64,000 bases of DNA from Alphaproteobacteria bacterium (lineage in GTDB: Bacteria > Pseudomonadota > Alphaproteobacteria > Micavibrionales > Micavibrionaceae): assembly GCA_030750865.1 (NCBI GenBank), contig JASMHE010000013.1, positions 1 through 64,000 on the forward strand, read 5' to 3'. Below the pieces are notes generated by a model that saw only the letters and a list, made by a program, of their open reading frames with translations, did no database searches and was not told where the DNA came from. The translations under genes were made by a program, and so were the position numbers. Shown one piece after another: positions 25,866 to 38,357 of this stretch (positions are counted from its first letter, which is position 1; every line of letters starts with the position of its first letter).

Positions 25866-27914
25866 GTGACAAAAAAGCAACACAGTGTGTCTATTATGTG
25901 CCTCATCGGGGTGCCGACCATTCTGGCGTTCTTTACGTTTTGTCTGGGATTGCGCGGTGTCGGCGGCGGTACGTGGCCGCAATCCGAATCTGTTATGGTC
26001 GGCGTATTGTTTTTGGCGGTGTTCCCGACGATCGGGCTGCTGATCAGGTTGTGGCGCAGTCCGTGTCTTGAATCGCATTATTTCAACCCGCTGGTTTTTT
26101 TACCGTTTTTAATCGGTGCGCTGTCACTTGTCCTGTTGCCTTTCGACGACTTGCCTGTGCGGAGTTTTCTGGGGGCTGTGCGATCCGGTGAAGGGGCGGT
26201 GTGGTGGCTGAGCCTGTCCACGTTCAGTGCGGCATCTATCATGATGTGGAAATTGAACGTCTGGCGGCAGGCTTTGATTGCGGCTGCTATCGCCAGTTTT
26301 GTGGCGTGTTTTGCGCTTTCCATGATCCACCGCGTGTTTGAAACATATTTTGCGCCTTTATATTTTGCGGATTATCTGGCGTTTGCCTTTGTATGTTTAA
26401 TTCCTGTTATTTATCCGTTTTTTGCAAAGCAAGAATCGCGCTGGTTGAAATGGCTGTTATTTTATCTGGTGTTGAACGGCGTGATGATCCTGTCCGATAA
26501 TAAAGCCATGATGGCGTATGCCATGTTTATGCCGCTCGTTTTATGGGGGGGATGGGCGCTGACGGTAAAGCGTGGCGTGATTCAAGATCGTCTGAGTTAT
26601 GCTGTCATTTTGTTGATACCGACCGGAGGGATACTCTTCTTTTTAGGGTTATCGGCTTTGTTTCAGACTGAAGGGTTTTACGCGTTTTCTTCCAGTGGGG
26701 CCTTCAGGACGGTCGCATCCCGTGCGTATCTGGTTGATGTTTCTTTCCAGGCTTTGGTTGATCATCCCGCCCGTTTCCTGACAGGCTTTGGCTGGGGCAG
26801 TTTTGTTGATCACATCACGCAATATCAGCCCGCTCAATGGATCGATTTTACGCAAATTACCGGCAAACAATGGGACGGCTTTTCCAAAGACCATTTTCAT
26901 AGCCACAATATGTTTATTGAAACCATGAATGCATTGGGCATTACGGGGCTGGTGCTGCTGGTTCTGTATTTTGCGGCATTTCCTGTGGTGGCTGCGGCCT
27001 CTGTGAAGAAAGCGGCTTTCATGATGTCTGCGGGGCTGATGATATGGGGCAGCTTCTGGTTTTTTATGCCGAATCTGTTCGCCTTCATGGTCTTCGCTGC
27101 GGCGTCAGTGAGTGGCCGGTATTATCCTTTGTGGGCGGCGTACAAGCACAGCAAACTATTAAAAGGCGCGATAGCAGCGTGTCTTTGTGCCATCGCAGCG
27201 TTGCAATTGCTGGCGTTCTGGATGATTTTCGATACAGCACGGATGACAGATACGTATGATCCGGCGCCGATTTCGGTTGAAACGGCGCAGACGGACTGTC
27301 CTTCGGAATATCGGGATTACGGCGCGGGTGGTTTGCATCTGTCGCGTATTATTCTGGACCGTTTGAGGTATACGGTTGATCTTGCCGATACGCAAACACC
27401 GTCTTCTGTGCCGAAAGAAGGACCGGAAGCTATACCGGACCATGTCAGAAGTCTGAATAGTCTGTTTTGCCAAGCCGGTCACTATATACAACATAATGAA
27501 AGCACGGACAGGTTGGTCGTTGCCCATTTATTGATGCGTGGTGAGATCTTGTTGGGATTGATGCCCTATATTGATGAGGAAACCAAAGCCTATTACGAGC
27601 GCGGCTGGGAAGACGAATTGTTGCGGTGGCTGGAACGTGTCCCCGCGCGGGCTGATCTTGCGACCCCGTTTTTCCTGTATAATTTGTCTGAAGGGCAAGA
27701 GGAATTGTCAGTGGATGTTGCCGCGCTTATTCATCAGCAAACGCCGCATCATCCTTTGGGGTTGTGGTTCAAGGGACTGTACCTGTTGCAGGATGATACA
27801 ACGGTTGCGGACGGTATCGGCATGATGCGTGCAGCGCTGGAGAACGGGATTGAGCGGTTTATTCCGGTCGATGCAGAAGTGAAAGCGATGATCGGCGGGG
27901 CACATATAAAATAG
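25866..27914 (+). CDS. O-antigen ligase (WaaL/Wzy_C)-like membrane protein
   Basis: A 682-aa inner-membrane protein with about 12 TM segments in the first 460 residues. The large periplasmic loop ends in HFHSHNMFIETMNALGITGL, the histidine motif of the O-antigen ligase/polymerase family. Residues 460-682 are a soluble extension with helical repeats (HLSRIILDRLR... LPFYNLSEGQ-like), longer than in most family members. It may attach polysaccharide to lipid A core or polymerise a glycan. The start is GTG with AAAGGAATT nearby. It has no other glycan genes beside it apart from the acyltransferase and sulfotransferase cluster 3 kb away. Confidence 0.8.
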   Translation: MTKKQHSVSIMCLIGVPTILAFFTFCLGLRGVGGGTWPQSESVMVGVLFLAVFPTIGLLIRLWRSPCLESHYFNPLVFLPFLIGALSLVLLPFDDLPVRSFLGAVRSGEGAVWWLSLSTFSAASIMMWKLNVWRQALIAAAIASFVACFALSMIHRVFETYFAPLYFADYLAFAFVCLIPVIYPFFAKQESRWLKWLLFYLVLNGVMILSDNKAMMAYAMFMPLVLWGGWALTVKRGVIQDRLSYAVILLIPTGGILFFLGLSALFQTEGFYAFSSSGAFRTVASRAYLVDVSFQALVDHPARFLTGFGWGSFVDHITQYQPAQWIDFTQITGKQWDGFSKDHFHSHNMFIETMNALGITGLVLLVLYFAAFPVVAAASVKKAAFMMSAGLMIWGSFWFFMPNLFAFMVFAAASVSGRYYPLWAAYKHSKLLKGAIAACLCAIAALQLLAFWMIFDTARMTDTYDPAPISVETAQTDCPSEYRDYGAGGLHLSRIILDRLRYTVDLADTQTPSSVPKEGPEAIPDHVRSLNSLFCQAGHYIQHNESTDRLVVAHLLMRGEILLGLMPYIDEETKAYYERGWEDELLRWLERVPARADLATPFFLYNLSEGQEELSVDVAALIHQQTPHHPLGLWFKGLYLLQDDTTVADGIGMMRAALENGIERFIPVDAEVKAMIGGAHIK

Positions 27915-28094
27915 GCGCATATAAGCATATAAAATGATGGTGCGCCGACCTCATATATAGTGTTTATCAATGGCGAGGAGCTTTGTTATTGGTAAAAGCG
28001 ATAGTATGTTGCGGAAATTTTTGTTCGCTTTCATGCGTCAAAATAGACAAAATGCAGATAGTCTAATTTTGATTATATAAGCCTGTGACAATAA

Positions 28095-30290
<2,196 letters not shown>

Positions 30291-30380
30291 TCTTTGCCAG
30301 TCGTTGCGCGGCGCGGGATGCTGCGCTGGGGCGGCGGTGTCTTTTAAAATTGCACGCTTGCACGGCGTATAAAAATATAA

Positions 30381-30419
30381 AACGGCCCTTCGGAGAGATT
30401 CGGAAGGGCCGTTCTTTTT
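30381..30419 (+). terminator. Rho-independent terminator after katG
   Basis: AACGGCCCTTC (30381-30391) pairs perfectly with GAAGGGCCGTT (30403-30413), followed by CTTTTT. This is an 11-bp GC-rich stem with a T-run. Confidence 0.88.
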
Positions 30420-30625
30420 ATGCGGGGTGGCATAGTTCTGCATTTTTTGCCGGGATGTTTTGACCATATTTTGTGTGTGAAACACAACATGTATGATGGC
30501 GATGTAATTGCCGGAAAAATAAATCACAAAAAAATCCGAAAATTTGGAGTCGCGCAAAGATCGCTTCTGGTGCGCGATATGGCAGTGTCAATTCTTTATT
30601 TTTCAAAAAAAAAGTGAAGAGCATT
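30420..30625. other. Non-coding gap after katG
   Basis: I see no credible gene between the katG terminator and the NrdR boxes. Overlapping frames on both strands lack ribosome-binding sites and coding character. Confidence 0.5.
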
Positions 30626-30673
30626 TAACTATATATTGACGAATAACGCCGATGCGTTCACTATATATTGTGT
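30626..30673 (+). promoter_or_regulatory. Tandem NrdR boxes and promoter of nrdHIEF
   Basis: Two 16-bp sites match the NrdR consensus (acaCwATATATwGtgt): TAACTATATATTGACG at 30626-30641 and TCACTATATATTGTGT at 30658-30673. Their cores, both CTATATATTG, are 32 bp apart, which is three helical turns, as expected for cooperative NrdR binding. A -35-like TTGACG (30636) and AT-rich -10 candidates overlap the boxes, so bound NrdR would block transcription when dATP is high. NrdR itself is not in the window. Confidence 0.88.
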
Positions 30674-30791
30674 CTGGAGGGATTCTCTTTCTGGGGAGTT
30701 CTTTATTCAACATACCATCAGTTTTAGGTCTTTCCTAGAGGTTTTCCGTCTCTATGAAAGCAATAAATAACGTTAAGAAAGGAAACAGAGA

Positions 30792-31031
30792 ATGATAACG
30801 ATTTACAGCAAACCGGCATGTGTACAGTGTGTTGCGACAACACGTGAGATGGACAGAAAAGGGATCGAATATAACTATGTCGATCTGACAAAAGATGTGG
30901 ACGCAATGACACATGTGACAGATTTAGGTTACCGTCAGGCGCCGGTTGTTGTAACAGAAGATGATCATTGGGCAGGTTTCAGACCGGACAAAATCAGTGC
31001 GCTTGCCGCATCTGCAACAGCGGTGGCATAA
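30792..31031 (+). CDS. nrdH: NrdH glutaredoxin-like redoxin
   Basis: A 79-aa thioredoxin-fold protein with the redox motif CVQC at residues 11-14 (KPACVQCVATTREMD) and the family's RQAPVVV and WAGFRPDKI segments. It reduces the class Ib reductase NrdEF using thioredoxin reductase. It is the first gene of the operon nrdH-nrdI-nrdE-nrdF, 119 bp downstream of the NrdR boxes, with a GGA site 9 bases before the ATG. Confidence 0.93.
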   Translation: MITIYSKPACVQCVATTREMDRKGIEYNYVDLTKDVDAMTHVTDLGYRQAPVVVTEDDHWAGFRPDKISALAASATAVA

Positions 31032-31064
31032 AAAACGCTGTATAACACGATAGAAAGAGATGAA

Positions 31065-31502
31065 ATGGGACCCTTGATCGTTTATTATTCCAGCATTTCC
31101 GGGAATACGAATAGATTCGTAGACTCCTTAGGAATGCGTGCGGTCAGGATCCCTCTTTCTATGAAAGCTGAGTGTCCGGTTATTGATGAACCGTACGTTT
31201 TGATCTGTCCGTGCTATGCGGATGATGACGGATCAAAGGCTGTGCCGAAACAGGTTATTCGTTTTTTGAATAACCCTGAAAACAGAAAGCACATGCAGGG
31301 CGTTATTGGCTCCGGCAATCGCAATTTTGGTGACAAGTTTGCTTATGCAGGCAACGTCATTGCGAAAAAATGCAAGGTGCCATGCCTCTATAAATTTGAA
31401 CTGAGCGGAACACCAACTGATGTGATAAATGTCAGGGAAGGAATGAAAAAATTATGGGCCACGTTAGAACCACAGGAAATGAACAAGAAGACGGGAACGT
31501 AG
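31065..31502 (+). CDS. nrdI: NrdI flavodoxin-like protein
   Basis: A 145-aa flavoprotein that supplies the oxidant (superoxide or peroxide) needed to build the dimanganese-tyrosyl cofactor of NrdF. The FMN phosphate loop is [13 protein letters not shown], and the [15 protein letters not shown] segment is typical of NrdI. It lies 33 bp after nrdH and 5 bp before nrdE. Confidence 0.95.
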   Translation: MGPLIVYYSSISGNTNRFVDSLGMRAVRIPLSMKAECPVIDEPYVLICPCYADDDGSKAVPKQVIRFLNNPENRKHMQGVIGSGNRNFGDKFAYAGNVIAKKCKVPCLYKFELSGTPTDVINVREGMKKLWATLEPQEMNKKTGT

Positions 31503-31507
31503 ATAAA

Positions 31508-33742
31508 ATGAAACTGGATATGGAATCAGATATGGGACTTGCGCTGACACAACAAAAGAAGAAAACACCTTCAAGTACAAAAGAAGTATTGGAGCGTGAA
31601 GCGAGTCGTGCGGTTGTAAAAGAAGAAGATCCGGGGCTTGATTATCATGCCTTGAACGCGATGCTGAATCTGTATGATGAAAACGGCAATATCCAGTTTG
31701 AAATGGACCGTAAAGCGGCGCGTCAGTTTTTCCTGCAGCACGTGAACCAGAATACGGTTTTCTTCCATAATCTTGAAGAAAAGCTGGGGCATCTTGTGAT
31801 GCAGGGCTATTATGAAAGTCACGTTCTGGAACAATATGAATTTGATTTTATTCGTGATTTGTATGATTTCGCCTATGGCTTGAAGTTCCGTTTCCCGACA
31901 TTTTTGGGCGCGTATAAATATTACAAGAACTACACATTGAAAACATTTGATGGTGAACGTTATCTGGAACGTTACGAAGACCGCGCGGTGATGGTGGCTT
32001 TGACGTTGGCACGTGGTGACGAAACTATGGCACGCCATCTGGTGGAAGAGATTATTTCCGGCCGTTTCCAGCCCGCGACACCGACATTCCTGAACGCGGG
32101 TAAAAAACAGCGCGGCGAGCTTGTGTCCTGTTTCCTTCTGCGTATTGAAGACAACATGGAATCAATTGGCCGCAGCATTAACTCTGCGTTGCAATTGTCT
32201 AAACGTGGCGGTGGTGTTGCATTGCTTTTGTCGAATATTCGTGAAATCGGCGCGCCGATCAAAAAGGTCGAAGGACAGTCATCCGGTGTTATTCCTGTGA
32301 TGAAATTGCTGGAAGATTCGTTTTCTTACGCGAACCAGCTCGGCTCACGTCAGGGCGCAGGTGCGGTGTATTTGAATGCGCACCATCCTGACATTATGCG
32401 CTTTTTGGATACAAAGCGTGAAAACGCCGATGAAAAAATTCGTATTAAAACATTGTCGCTTGGTGTTGTGATTCCGGATATTACATTCGAACTTGCCAAG
32501 AACAATGAATATATGCACCTGTTCTCGCCATATGATGTCGAGAAAGTGTACGGCGTGCCGTTCTCTGAAATTTCCGTGACGGAAAAATATGAAGAGATGG
32601 TTGAAAACCCGCGCATTCGCAAGAAGCGTATCAAGGCGCGTGAATTCTTTACAACATTGGCGGAAATTCAGTTCGAATCAGGTTATCCGTATATCATGTT
32701 TGAGGACACGGTAAATCGTGCGAACCCGATTGACGGTAAAGTGACGATGAGTAACCTGTGTTCTGAAATTCTGCAGGTCAGTGATGCCAGCACATTCGGA
32801 CCGGACCTTAGTTATGAACATATGGGCTCTGATATTTCCTGTAATCTGGGATCGATGAACATTGCAAACGCAATGAAGTCTTCTGATTTCGGCAAAACAG
32901 TCGAAACGGCGATCCGGTCACTGACGGCTGTGTCGGACATGAGCAACCTTGATTGTGTGCCGTCTATTGCAAAGGGGAACAGCCGTTCACATGCGATTGG
33001 TCTGGGGCAGATGAACCTGCACGGTTATTTGGCAACATCACGTATTCATTATGATTCGCCGGAAGCGGTTGATTTCACCAACATGTATTTCTATACGGTG
33101 ACATATCATGCGATCCGCGCATCGAACATGATTGCAAAAGAACGCGGTGAAACATTTGCCGATTTTGAAAAATCTGACTACGCGAACGGTACATATTTCG
33201 ACAAATATACCGACAAAAAATGGACGCCGGAAACGGACCGTGTTGCGCAGATGTTCAAAGAAGCGGGCATTGATATTCCAACGCAAGCTGATTGGGAAGA
33301 ACTGAAAAAATCAGTAATGGAACACGGCATGTACAATGCGTATCTGCAGGCTGTACCGCCGACAGGGTCGATTTCATACATCAATAATGCCACATCATCG
33401 ATTCACCCGATTGTGTCGCAGATCGAAATCCGTAAAGAAGGCAAGATCGGCCGTGTTTATTATCCGGCGTTTGGCATGACCAACGATAACCGCGAATATT
33501 ATAAGGACGCATATGAAATTGGTCCTGAAGCGATTATCCGCGTTTATGCGGCTGCGACTCAGCATGTTGATCAGGGACTGTCACTGACATTGTTCTTCCC
33601 TGATACGGCAACAACGCGTGATATCAACAAGGCACAGATTTATGCCTGGAAAAACGGTATCAAGACGATTTATTACATCCGTCTGCGTCAGGTCGCATTG
33701 GAAGGGACCGAGATCGAAGGATGTGTATCTTGTAGTTTGTAA
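31508..33742 (+). CDS. nrdE: Ribonucleotide reductase class Ib, alpha subunit NrdE
   Basis: A 744-aa catalytic subunit that reduces ribonucleoside diphosphates. Cysteines expected for the mechanism are visible in [11 protein letters not shown] and SNLCSEI, and the C-terminal redox pair is CVSC in [10 protein letters not shown]. The N-terminus fits NrdE ([18 protein letters not shown]) and has no long ATP-cone, so dATP control by the cone is absent and regulation is through NrdR. I chose the ATG at 31508 because the earlier frame start lies within nrdI. The 45-bp gap to nrdF holds only its ribosome-binding site. Confidence 0.95.
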   Translation: MKLDMESDMGLALTQQKKKTPSSTKEVLEREASRAVVKEEDPGLDYHALNAMLNLYDENGNIQFEMDRKAARQFFLQHVNQNTVFFHNLEEKLGHLVMQGYYESHVLEQYEFDFIRDLYDFAYGLKFRFPTFLGAYKYYKNYTLKTFDGERYLERYEDRAVMVALTLARGDETMARHLVEEIISGRFQPATPTFLNAGKKQRGELVSCFLLRIEDNMESIGRSINSALQLSKRGGGVALLLSNIREIGAPIKKVEGQSSGVIPVMKLLEDSFSYANQLGSRQGAGAVYLNAHHPDIMRFLDTKRENADEKIRIKTLSLGVVIPDITFELAKNNEYMHLFSPYDVEKVYGVPFSEISVTEKYEEMVENPRIRKKRIKAREFFTTLAEIQFESGYPYIMFEDTVNRANPIDGKVTMSNLCSEILQVSDASTFGPDLSYEHMGSDISCNLGSMNIANAMKSSDFGKTVETAIRSLTAVSDMSNLDCVPSIAKGNSRSHAIGLGQMNLHGYLATSRIHYDSPEAVDFTNMYFYTVTYHAIRASNMIAKERGETFADFEKSDYANGTYFDKYTDKKWTPETDRVAQMFKEAGIDIPTQADWEELKKSVMEHGMYNAYLQAVPPTGSISYINNATSSIHPIVSQIEIRKEGKIGRVYYPAFGMTNDNREYYKDAYEIGPEAIIRVYAAATQHVDQGLSLTLFFPDTATTRDINKAQIYAWKNGIKTIYYIRLRQVALEGTEIEGCVSCSL

Positions 33743-33784
33743 GACGCATTGCAAAAATAAAAAAAGTAATTTCGAGAGGACTAA

Positions 33785-34792
<1,008 letters not shown>

Positions 34793-34927
34793 AACCGGCA
34801 ATCGGATTATATTCTTTTTACGACAATATTACGGATTACGGCGTCGCATCTTTCGAGGGTGTGGTGCCGAATTTTTTTGTGTATTCCCAGCCGAGCTATT
34901 GTAACAATTTTATCATGACGTGTGCTC

Positions 34928-35980
34928 CTACGCGGCTGTGTCAAATTGGGCCATATCCATGACAAAACGGTACGCGACATCGCCTTTTTCCAAATGGGCA
35001 AAGGCGTCGTTCACTTCGTCAGGGCGGATCATTTTGCATTCGGGGTGGATGTCATGGGTTGCACAAAAATCCAGAACTTCTTGTGTTTCCTTGATGCCGC
35101 CAATCAAAGATCCGCCGACACGGCGACGACCAAAGATAAGAGGCATGCTCATGAATGCGTCCATCGGGCCGACCTGTCCGACAATGACAAGAGAGCCGTC
35201 AACATCCAAAAGCGGCGCATATGGTGTGACATCATGTTTGACCGGAACCGTATCCAGAATAAAATCAAATGATGCGGCCGCTTGTTCCATTGCGGCATCG
35301 TCGGTTGAAACCAGAATGCCGTTTGCGCCAATGGCTTTTGCCTGTGCTTCTTTGGTGTTGGAACGGCTGATGACTGTGACCTCTGCGCCCATCGCAACGG
35401 CCAGTTTTACGGCCATATGCCCAAGACCACCAAGACCGATGACACCCACGCGGCTGCCTTTTTTGACGCCCCATTTGCGCAGGGGGGAATATGTTGTGAT
35501 GCCTGCACAGAGAATCGGCGCCGCGCGTGACATATCCAAAGCGTCAGGCACGCGCAGGACAAATTCTTCGCGCACGACAATATGTTTTGAATAGCCGCCT
35601 TGTGTGATTTCGCCTGAAATGCGATCCGGCGCGCCGTAAGTCGGTGTCATATCGTTGCGGCAATATTGTTCTTCGTGATTGTGGCATTGATCGCAGTCCT
35701 GACAGCTATCGACCATGCACCCGACGGCAACATTATCGCCGACCTTATAGTGTGTGACAGCCGGACCAACGTCCAGAACGCGGCCCACAATTTCATGACC
35801 GGGCACCAGCGGGTATGGCTGTTCGCCCCAATCGCCGTTGACGGTGTGCAAATCGGAATGACAAATGCCGCTATATAGAATTTCGATGGCGACATCATTG
35901 TCACGCAAATCTCTGCGTTCGAAATGGTATGGTGTCATATGGGCATCTGGTGAATGGGCTGCGTATCCGACGGTCTTCAT
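34928..35980 (-). CDS. NADP-dependent zinc alcohol dehydrogenase (YahK/CAD-like)
   Basis: A 350-aa medium-chain dehydrogenase. The catalytic zinc site uses GICHSDLH and PLVPGHEIVG. A structural zinc site is the four-cysteine cluster in CQDCDQCHNHEEQYC. The Rossmann loop is GLGGLGHMAVKLA, and Ser/Arg after the second strand (VISRSNTK) suggests NADP(H). It belongs to the cinnamyl-alcohol-dehydrogenase group, which reduces a wide range of aldehydes. The ATG has AGGAGAAAG close upstream. It is convergent with nrdF. Confidence 0.92.
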   Translation of the reverse strand: MKTVGYAAHSPDAHMTPYHFERRDLRDNDVAIEILYSGICHSDLHTVNGDWGEQPYPLVPGHEIVGRVLDVGPAVTHYKVGDNVAVGCMVDSCQDCDQCHNHEEQYCRNDMTPTYGAPDRISGEITQGGYSKHIVVREEFVLRVPDALDMSRAAPILCAGITTYSPLRKWGVKKGSRVGVIGLGGLGHMAVKLAVAMGAEVTVISRSNTKEAQAKAIGANGILVSTDDAAMEQAAASFDFILDTVPVKHDVTPYAPLLDVDGSLVIVGQVGPMDAFMSMPLIFGRRRVGGSLIGGIKETQEVLDFCATHDIHPECKMIRPDEVNDAFAHLEKGDVAYRFVMDMAQFDTAA

Positions 35981-36228
35981 TTCTTTCTCCTGCTTATAAA
36001 TAAATGTCTATCCTATAATCATATAGTAGCCTTTGGGAAAATGTCTTGCCTGTTTTATCTGTATGCATGCCTAATTCTACAAAAAATATCTAAATATAAG
36101 ATCATCAAACGGTGTTGGTTGTCGTGTCGGTGTACGCAAAATGGCTGTGATGTTTGGAATCGGTTTGTGTTGATCCATAGAACCGTTTACGGTTTGGCAC
36201 TGGATATGAAACAAAAGCGGGATTTTTT

Positions 36229-37362
36229 ATGATGGCGTTCTTTAAAATAGCTCTATTTCTGGTGATGATTGTTTTTTCCGCATGCACGCAGGCAGAGGAC
36301 GTCTCTGTTATCAGGTCCGAGAAAGAAGATTTTCAAATCGTCACCATCGCAGATGAGTTGAGCCATCCGTGGTCATTGGCCTTTTTGCCTGGTGGTGATT
36401 ATCTGGTCAGCGAGCGCGGCGGAACATTGTGGCGTATCGCGCCTGATGGTCGCAAAGTTGAAATAAGTGGTGTTCCCGATGTTTATGATCGCGGGCAGGG
36501 CGGATTGCTGGATATTGTGCCGGCCCCTGATTTTAAAACCAGCGGATTGTTATATTTCTCTTATGCAGCGGCAAATGCAGAAGGGCTTGCCAATACGGAA
36601 GTTGCGTATGCAAAGCTGAATTCGATGCAAAGTCGCCTGACAGATGTTGCGGTGATCTTCCGGGCCAATCCGAAAGTGTCCGGCAGTAATCACTGGGGCA
36701 GTCGTTTGTTGTTTGGCCCTGACGGTTTGCTTTACATCACACTGGGGGAACGGTTTTCTTATAAGAAAGAAGCGCAGAACCCGCATAACCATTTGGGCAC
36801 GATTATTCGCGTGCATCCGGATGGACGCACGCCGGACAGTAATCCGTTTGCCGGTGGTCAGGATGGCGACCCCAAAGTTTTCACCTACGGGAATCGTAAT
36901 GTGCAGGGAATTGCGCTGCGCCCTGATACGGATCAGATATGGTTTCATGAACACGGACCGAAAGGCGGGGACGAGGTCAATATCCTGAAAGCGGGGGCAA
37001 ATTACGGATGGCCCGCTGTGACCTATGGCGTATCATATGCAGGCTGGAAAATTTCCGATAAAACGACAGCTCCCGGTATGGAAGATCCTGTGTTGCACTG
37101 GACGCCCTCTATTGCGCCAAGTGGCATGGCTTTTTATACGGGCGATAAATTTCCGGCATGGCAGGGAAATGTGTTTGTCGGCGCGCTCGCGCACACGCAT
37201 TTGCGGCGGCTTGAACTGCATGACGATACAGTTGTGCATCAAGAGGTGTTATTGGAAGATCGCGGCGCACGTATTCGTGATGTTCGGGCCGGACCGGATG
37301 GATTTCTTTATATCCTGACCGATCAGTCGGATGGAGAATTGTTGCGTCTGGAACCGCGTTGA
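36229..37362 (+). CDS. PQQ-dependent sugar dehydrogenase-like lipoprotein (YliI family)
   Basis: A 377-aa exported beta-propeller with a lipobox ending in FSAC (Cys19). Family motifs seen are LSHPWSLAFLPGG, the GSNHWGSRLLFGPDG loop with a PQQ-contact histidine, RNVQGIAL and FHEHGPKGGDEVN. It would oxidise aldose sugars in the periplasm or at a membrane face, passing electrons to quinones if PQQ is available; no PQQ synthesis genes are in the window. The promoter lies in the 248-bp divergent gap with the alcohol dehydrogenase gene. Confidence 0.9.
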   Translation: MMAFFKIALFLVMIVFSACTQAEDVSVIRSEKEDFQIVTIADELSHPWSLAFLPGGDYLVSERGGTLWRIAPDGRKVEISGVPDVYDRGQGGLLDIVPAPDFKTSGLLYFSYAAANAEGLANTEVAYAKLNSMQSRLTDVAVIFRANPKVSGSNHWGSRLLFGPDGLLYITLGERFSYKKEAQNPHNHLGTIIRVHPDGRTPDSNPFAGGQDGDPKVFTYGNRNVQGIALRPDTDQIWFHEHGPKGGDEVNILKAGANYGWPAVTYGVSYAGWKISDKTTAPGMEDPVLHWTPSIAPSGMAFYTGDKFPAWQGNVFVGALAHTHLRRLELHDDTVVHQEVLLEDRGARIRDVRAGPDGFLYILTDQSDGELLRLEPR

Positions 37363-37428
37363 CTTGACCGTTTTCATGACAAAGCGCGCGGTTCCATTAC
37401 AATATTGTGTAGAAAAGTTGCGTGTTGA

Positions 37429-38245
37429 TTAAAATGCGAGTGTGTGTCGGATGAGCGCCCCGATAATATTGCTGTCTGACCCGCTTTCTTCGGTATTCTT
37501 CCAGCCGATTTCAGCGGTGGTGCCCTGTCCGAAATCATAACCACCTGATATTTGTAAAAGATGGTCGTCGGTGTCATTGCTGCCACTGACATCAATATGA
37601 CGGGCCGTGTAGCCAAATGTCATATTCCAGTTTTCATCAAGCGTATTCACAAAACTCGCGGTGACATAACGGTTATCATCCGGTCCGGTTCCGTAATGAT
37701 GAATATCGACATATTCAAGCAGCGCATTGGTTTGCAATCTGTCTGTTACGTCAAAAACATAGCCGAGCGTTGCGGCGTATCCGTGTTCGCGCTTGGCTGT
37801 TATATCAGCATCGCCGTCTGCTTGATCGCGATAGGCCAGTTGATAATACAAATGTTCGATACCTGCCGTATTTTCGCCTTCAAGTGATAAAACATAGGAC
37901 GAAAAATCTTCGGTATTGGCCGTGCTCGTAATTGAGTTTTATTTCTTCAATGAAGATACCTTCGTTGTTGAACCAGTTATCTTTGTTTGGTTTGCGGTCT
38001 TGTGTCCGTTCAAGCACGGCCACACCATCAATAAAGAAATGATCGTTCAGTTGCACGGTCGGGGCTACCTCGGTGCGGAAAAATAAATCATTATGTTCAT
38101 CAGTAGCGGTATCGTCGGAGTCAGCCGTATATTCATTTTGCAGTTCCATGACCACCTCGCCGGAGATATTCAAAGGCTCGGCATAAGCCGGTAATCCTGT
38201 CATGAGCGTGGTTGTGAGAGAAAGCGATAAGATGTTTTTATGCAT
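37429..38245 (-). pseudogene. Outer-membrane porin-like gene with internal deletion and frameshift
   Basis: Two frames together cover one protein. The first, from 38245, has a signal peptide (MHKNILSLSLTTTLMTGLPA, cleavage near YA-EP) and barrel strands to about residue 107 (FIEEIKLNYEHG), then runs out of frame and stops at 37880. The continuation is in another frame from about 37915 (NTEDFSSYVLSLEGENTAG) to the end at 37429, closing with a terminal Phe (RHTLAF). Family members have a middle section ('AGKFNPxFG' and so on) of some 100 residues between these two blocks, which is absent. An internal deletion with frame loss is therefore likely. A sequencing error alone would not explain the missing segment. 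Confidence 0.65.
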
Positions 38246-38263
38246 GATGTAGAGTTCCTTTTA

Positions 38264-38339
38264 TTTAGTTGTTGCGTATATGTTTAGCACATGCTAAATA
38301 TTATTTGTCAGGCTAAATATACTTGCGCAACCTAAAGAT
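38264..38339 (+). promoter_or_regulatory. Array of probable MntR half-sites, 19-bp period
   Basis: Upstream of the importer operon lies a perfect palindrome TTTAGCACATGCTAAA (38283-38298). The right arm GCTAAATAT recurs at 38293, 38312 and, as CCTAAAGAT, at 38331, each exactly 19 bp apart. A left-arm half-site TTTAGT at 38264 is again 19 bp from TTTAGC at 38283. Because the operon ends in a DtxR/MntR-family regulator gene, these are the best candidates for its Mn-dependent binding sites. Confidence 0.75.
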
Positions 38340-38357
38340 AAGGAGCATAATTACGTC

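Noticed and set aside
28055-28080. Possible OxyR site before katG (ATAG...TTAT)
   Set aside because: Only one half fits the ATAG/CTAT spacing; too weak to call.
34920-35594. 224-codon plus-strand frame opposite the alcohol dehydrogenase gene
   Set aside because: The dehydrogenase on the other strand has complete zinc and cofactor motifs; the opposite frame is Ser/Arg/Pro-rich and has no domain.
36013-36026. Short dyad CTATAATCATATAG between the alcohol and sugar dehydrogenase genes
   Set aside because: Five-base arms in AT-rich DNA are expected by chance; it may simply hold a -10 element.
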